In this document: positions 32,477-35,015 of the stretch, in pieces | How positions within the stretch are numbered: position 1 is the stretch's first letter | Layout: every line of letters begins with the position of its first letter | DNA from: Patescibacteria group bacterium | GTDB taxonomy: Bacteria; Patescibacteriota; Minisyncoccia; Phycocordibacterales; PALSA-1337 | Length of the DNA: 35,015 bases | Direction: 5' to 3' | Assembly: GCA_028865615.1 (NCBI GenBank) | Contig: JAGWJT010000005.1 | Location: forward strand, 1-35,015 | Position numbers and translations under genes: made by a program | Notes under the pieces: model-generated | The model's input: only the letters and a program-made list of their open reading frames with translations | What the model was told of the DNA's origin: nothing | Database searches by the model: none

Positions 32477-33964
32477 CTACCTCTTCGGCCGCATCAATGG
32501 AAAAAATTGCACTTCACGGAGAGGTCGGTTGGCCAGGATAGCGAACAAGCGTTCGCCGTGACCCCAACCGCAGGCCGGAGGCATGCCATGCTCGAGCATT
32601 TCTACAAATTCCCGGTCGGGCATCATGGCTTCATCGTCGCCGGACTTGAGGAGTTTTTCTTGTTCATCAAAACGACGGGCTTGGTCGACGGGATCATTGA
32701 GCTCCGAATAGCCGCGACCCACCTCGGAGCCGGCGATGATCGGCTGGAACATCTGGACTGTGGGCTGAGGCATGCCATCTTTGCCTTTTACTGATTTGGC
32801 CAGAGGCGCCACCAAGACAGGATGATTTGTGAGGAATGCCGGACCGGCTATCGACTTTCTGCAGTGCTTCCAGAGCGTGTCCGTGAGCCGTTCGCGGTTG
32901 GAACCTTTGTATGATACCTTGAGCTCGTCAAGCTTGTCGGCGATCTCTTTGTCCGTGGCCGTGCCGATATCGACTCCCGTCTGCCGCTGTATCTCTGCCG
33001 CATAATCGACGCGCTTCCATTCATCGGCAAGGTCGAACGTCATGTCTCTGTATGTAAATCTGGTCGTGCCAAAGACTTCCTCCGCCACCTTGCGGTAAAG
33101 CTCCGTGACGAGCTTCATACCGTCCTCGTAGTCCGCATAAGCCCAGTAGAACTCCATGTTGGTGAATTCCTGGGCATGTTCCGGGCTGGTGCCTTCGTTC
33201 CTATAGACTCGCCCTATCTCGAATGTCTTTGGAAATCCGGCCGCCATAAGGCGCTTCTGCCACAATTCGCCCACTGATATGCGCATAAATACGTCCAGAT
33301 CGAAGTCGTTGTGGTGAGTCTTGAACGGCCGCGCTTCCGCCCCGCCCGTAGTCACTTCCAGAGTCGGCGTCTCTACTTCCAGGAAGCCGCGATCTTTCAT
33401 AAATGAGCGCGTCACGTCCCAAAACTTGGCCTTTTTGTAGAAAAGGTCGCGCTCTTCCGGCGACATGATGAAATCCAGGTAGCGCTTGCGCAAGCGCTCG
33501 TCCGGATCGACCAAGCCGTGCCATTTTTCCGGCAAAGGCTGCAATGATTTTGCCGCCATCGCCCATGAATGGACGAGCAGGCTCTCCTCGCCTTTTTGAG
33601 TCTTGAATAATGGTCCTGTGACGGAGATCAGATCTCCGACATCCACAGTGTCCGTGAGCAATTTGAAAGATTTTTCGTCTAGCGCGTCTTTCTTGACCAC
33701 CGATTGAAACTTGGCCGTGCCGTCGTCGAGCACCACAAAAAGGATGGCCCCTTGGCCGCGGATAGCCATGACACGACCGGAAAGCGAGACGTTTTTGCCG
33801 TCATGCTTGCCGCCTTTACCTTCTTCATAATCACCAAAAGCGCTTCGAGCATCTCCGAGGCTCATATCGCGAGGCACTCGCGCCGGATATGGATCCATGC
33901 CGGCTTTCCTGATGGCCTCCAATTTGGCCAATCGCGCTTGTCTCAATTCTTCCAGTGATGCCAT
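32477..33964 (-). CDS. lysS: Lysyl-tRNA synthetase (class II)
   Basis: ERLRKRYLDFIMSPEERDLF, FLEVETPTLEVTTGGAEARPFKTHHNDFD, FEIGRVYRNEGTSPEHAQEFTNMEFYWAYADY, YSELNDPVDQARRF, GWGHGERLFAILANRPLREVQFFPLMRP. Confidence 0.92.
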   Translation of the reverse strand: MASLEELRQARLAKLEAIRKAGMDPYPARVPRDMSLGDARSAFGDYEEGKGGKHDGKNVSLSGRVMAIRGQGAILFVVLDDGTAKFQSVVKKDALDEKSFKLLTDTVDVGDLISVTGPLFKTQKGEESLLVHSWAMAAKSLQPLPEKWHGLVDPDERLRKRYLDFIMSPEERDLFYKKAKFWDVTRSFMKDRGFLEVETPTLEVTTGGAEARPFKTHHNDFDLDVFMRISVGELWQKRLMAAGFPKTFEIGRVYRNEGTSPEHAQEFTNMEFYWAYADYEDGMKLVTELYRKVAEEVFGTTRFTYRDMTFDLADEWKRVDYAAEIQRQTGVDIGTATDKEIADKLDELKVSYKGSNRERLTDTLWKHCRKSIAGPAFLTNHPVLVAPLAKSVKGKDGMPQPTVQMFQPIIAGSEVGRGYSELNDPVDQARRFDEQEKLLKSGDDEAMMPDREFVEMLEHGMPPACGWGHGERLFAILANRPLREVQFFPLMRPKR

Positions 33965-33970
33965 GAGGAT

Positions 33971-34438
33971 TTATTTGACGGCCGCGATCTTGTAACGGTT
34001 CATGCCTTTGGGGGTGCTCACGGTCACAACGTCGCCGACTTTGTGGCCCAAAAGGGCCGAGCCGAGAGGCGAAATGTTCGACACCTTGCCGACGGTCGTA
34101 TCGGCTTCTTCAGAACCTACGATGGTCACCAGCACTGATTTGTTGTCGCCGTCTTTCTCGACTCTGACCGTAGATCCTACCGTGACCACGTCCGTGCTCC
34201 CGGGTCCGGCTATGACGGCCGTCTTCAGGAGGTCTTCGAGTTTGCGTATACGGTCTTCGACTTCGGCCTGTTCTTCCCTGGCTTGGTGGTATTCCGCGTT
34301 CTCGGAAAGGTCGCCGAGCTTCTTGGCGTATTCGAGGTGTTCGGCTATCTCTTTGCGGCGTTCCGATCGCAAGTGTTCCAGCTCGCGCTCAAGCTCGGAG
34401 AATTTCTCCTTGGTAAGATATTGGGTGTCTTTTGACAT
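33971..34438 (-). CDS. greA: Transcription elongation factor GreA
   Basis: YLTKEKFSELERELEHLRSERRKEIAEHLEYAKKLGDLSENAEYHQAREEQ; VSNISPLGSALLGHKVGDVVTV. Confidence 0.95.
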   Translation of the reverse strand: MSKDTQYLTKEKFSELERELEHLRSERRKEIAEHLEYAKKLGDLSENAEYHQAREEQAEVEDRIRKLEDLLKTAVIAGPGSTDVVTVGSTVRVEKDGDNKSVLVTIVGSEEADTTVGKVSNISPLGSALLGHKVGDVVTVSTPKGMNRYKIAAVK

Positions 34439-34524
34439 ATGTTTTCTGAATAATTAGAAAAAAGCTCTGCTAAAGGCTCGATGCCATATATTCTAGCACG
34501 GACGGTTTCTTGCACACAAGTGTA

Positions 34525-35015
34525 TCAGTGATTCTCCACGTACGCCCTGGTGATCGATCCAAAGTACCCCGAAGCTGGAGATATACCGACGGATGATTGG
34601 AATTTAGATAGGGCTGATTGAGTAAGAGCGCCGAAGTAGTCGGATTCGTTGCCGGGAGAGCCAGGACCGGTGGAAGATATGGTGAAGCCTTTGGAGTTGA
34701 GGTACTCCTGTAGTGCTTTGACGTCGGAGCCGGTAGAGCCTATGGTGAGGTTGCGAGTGAATGTGCCAGTGAATGTGGTGGGAGTTGAGGTGGAGTTAGA
34801 TTGAGGTTCTGTGGATGGAGTGGGAGCGGATACAGGTTGAGCAGAAGATGTTTGATTGTTCCCCTTAGCGGCGTTGAGTGCAGCTCTCGTCTGTGGGCCT
34901 ACAATACCTAGTGATTCGATACTGTGAGCAGTCTGGAAAGCTTTGACGGCTGATTCTGTGAGGTTGCCGTAGTAGCCGGTGTTGTATTGGGATTCTAGGT
35001 AACCCAGCGATATGA
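34525..35015 (-). CDS. Peptidoglycan-binding domain repeat protein, 5' end outside the window; not in the ORF track
   Basis: Manual minus-strand translation: ...GYYGNLTESAVKAFQTAHSIESLGIVGPQTRAALNAAKGN...NLTIGSTGSDVKALQEYLNSKGF...SDYFGALTQSALSKFQSSVGISPASGYFGSITRAYVENH*. Confidence 0.85.
   Translation of the reverse strand, partial: ISLGYLESQYNTGYYGNLTESAVKAFQTAHSIESLGIVGPQTRAALNAAKGNNQTSSAQPVSAPTPSTEPQSNSTSTPTTFTGTFTRNLTIGSTGSDVKALQEYLNSKGFTISSTGPGSPGNESDYFGALTQSALSKFQSSVGISPASGYFGSITRAYVENH

Overview
The window reads as a chromosomal segment of a small-genome bacterium, most likely Candidate Phyla Radiation/Patescibacteria (an inference from gene content and style, not tested). Core genes recognised: gyrA, an S1-domain rpsA, pth, lepB, a divergent HisRS-like gene, rpsU, ybeY, ftsA, ftsZ, trxB, rnr, a split dcw block (mraZ-rsmH-ftsL-like-ftsI-murF), lysS, greA and four tRNAs. 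Accessory content: (i) a minus-strand run of five small two-TM pilin-like proteins downstream of an orphan solute-binding protein that is translationally coupled to a methyltransferase; (ii) a compact flavin redox cluster of thioredoxin reductase, FMN-binding protein with an SGAT motif, ApbE without an obvious export signal, and an NqrB/RnfD-like membrane domain fused to a ferredoxin-NADP reductase module; (iii) intergenic elements with nested inverted repeats, two of which share GGAACC(N5)GACAA-type termini; (iv) degenerate short-period (7-9 bp) repeats, mainly (GATTCAN)n, that flank a four-helix-bundle ORF and also sit in frame inside trxB and rsmH; (v) two ORFs split by a single in-frame TAA; (vi) an FtsZ with GGGTFTG in place of the canonical GGGTGTG signature. 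All homology calls come from reading motifs by eye; no database search was run.
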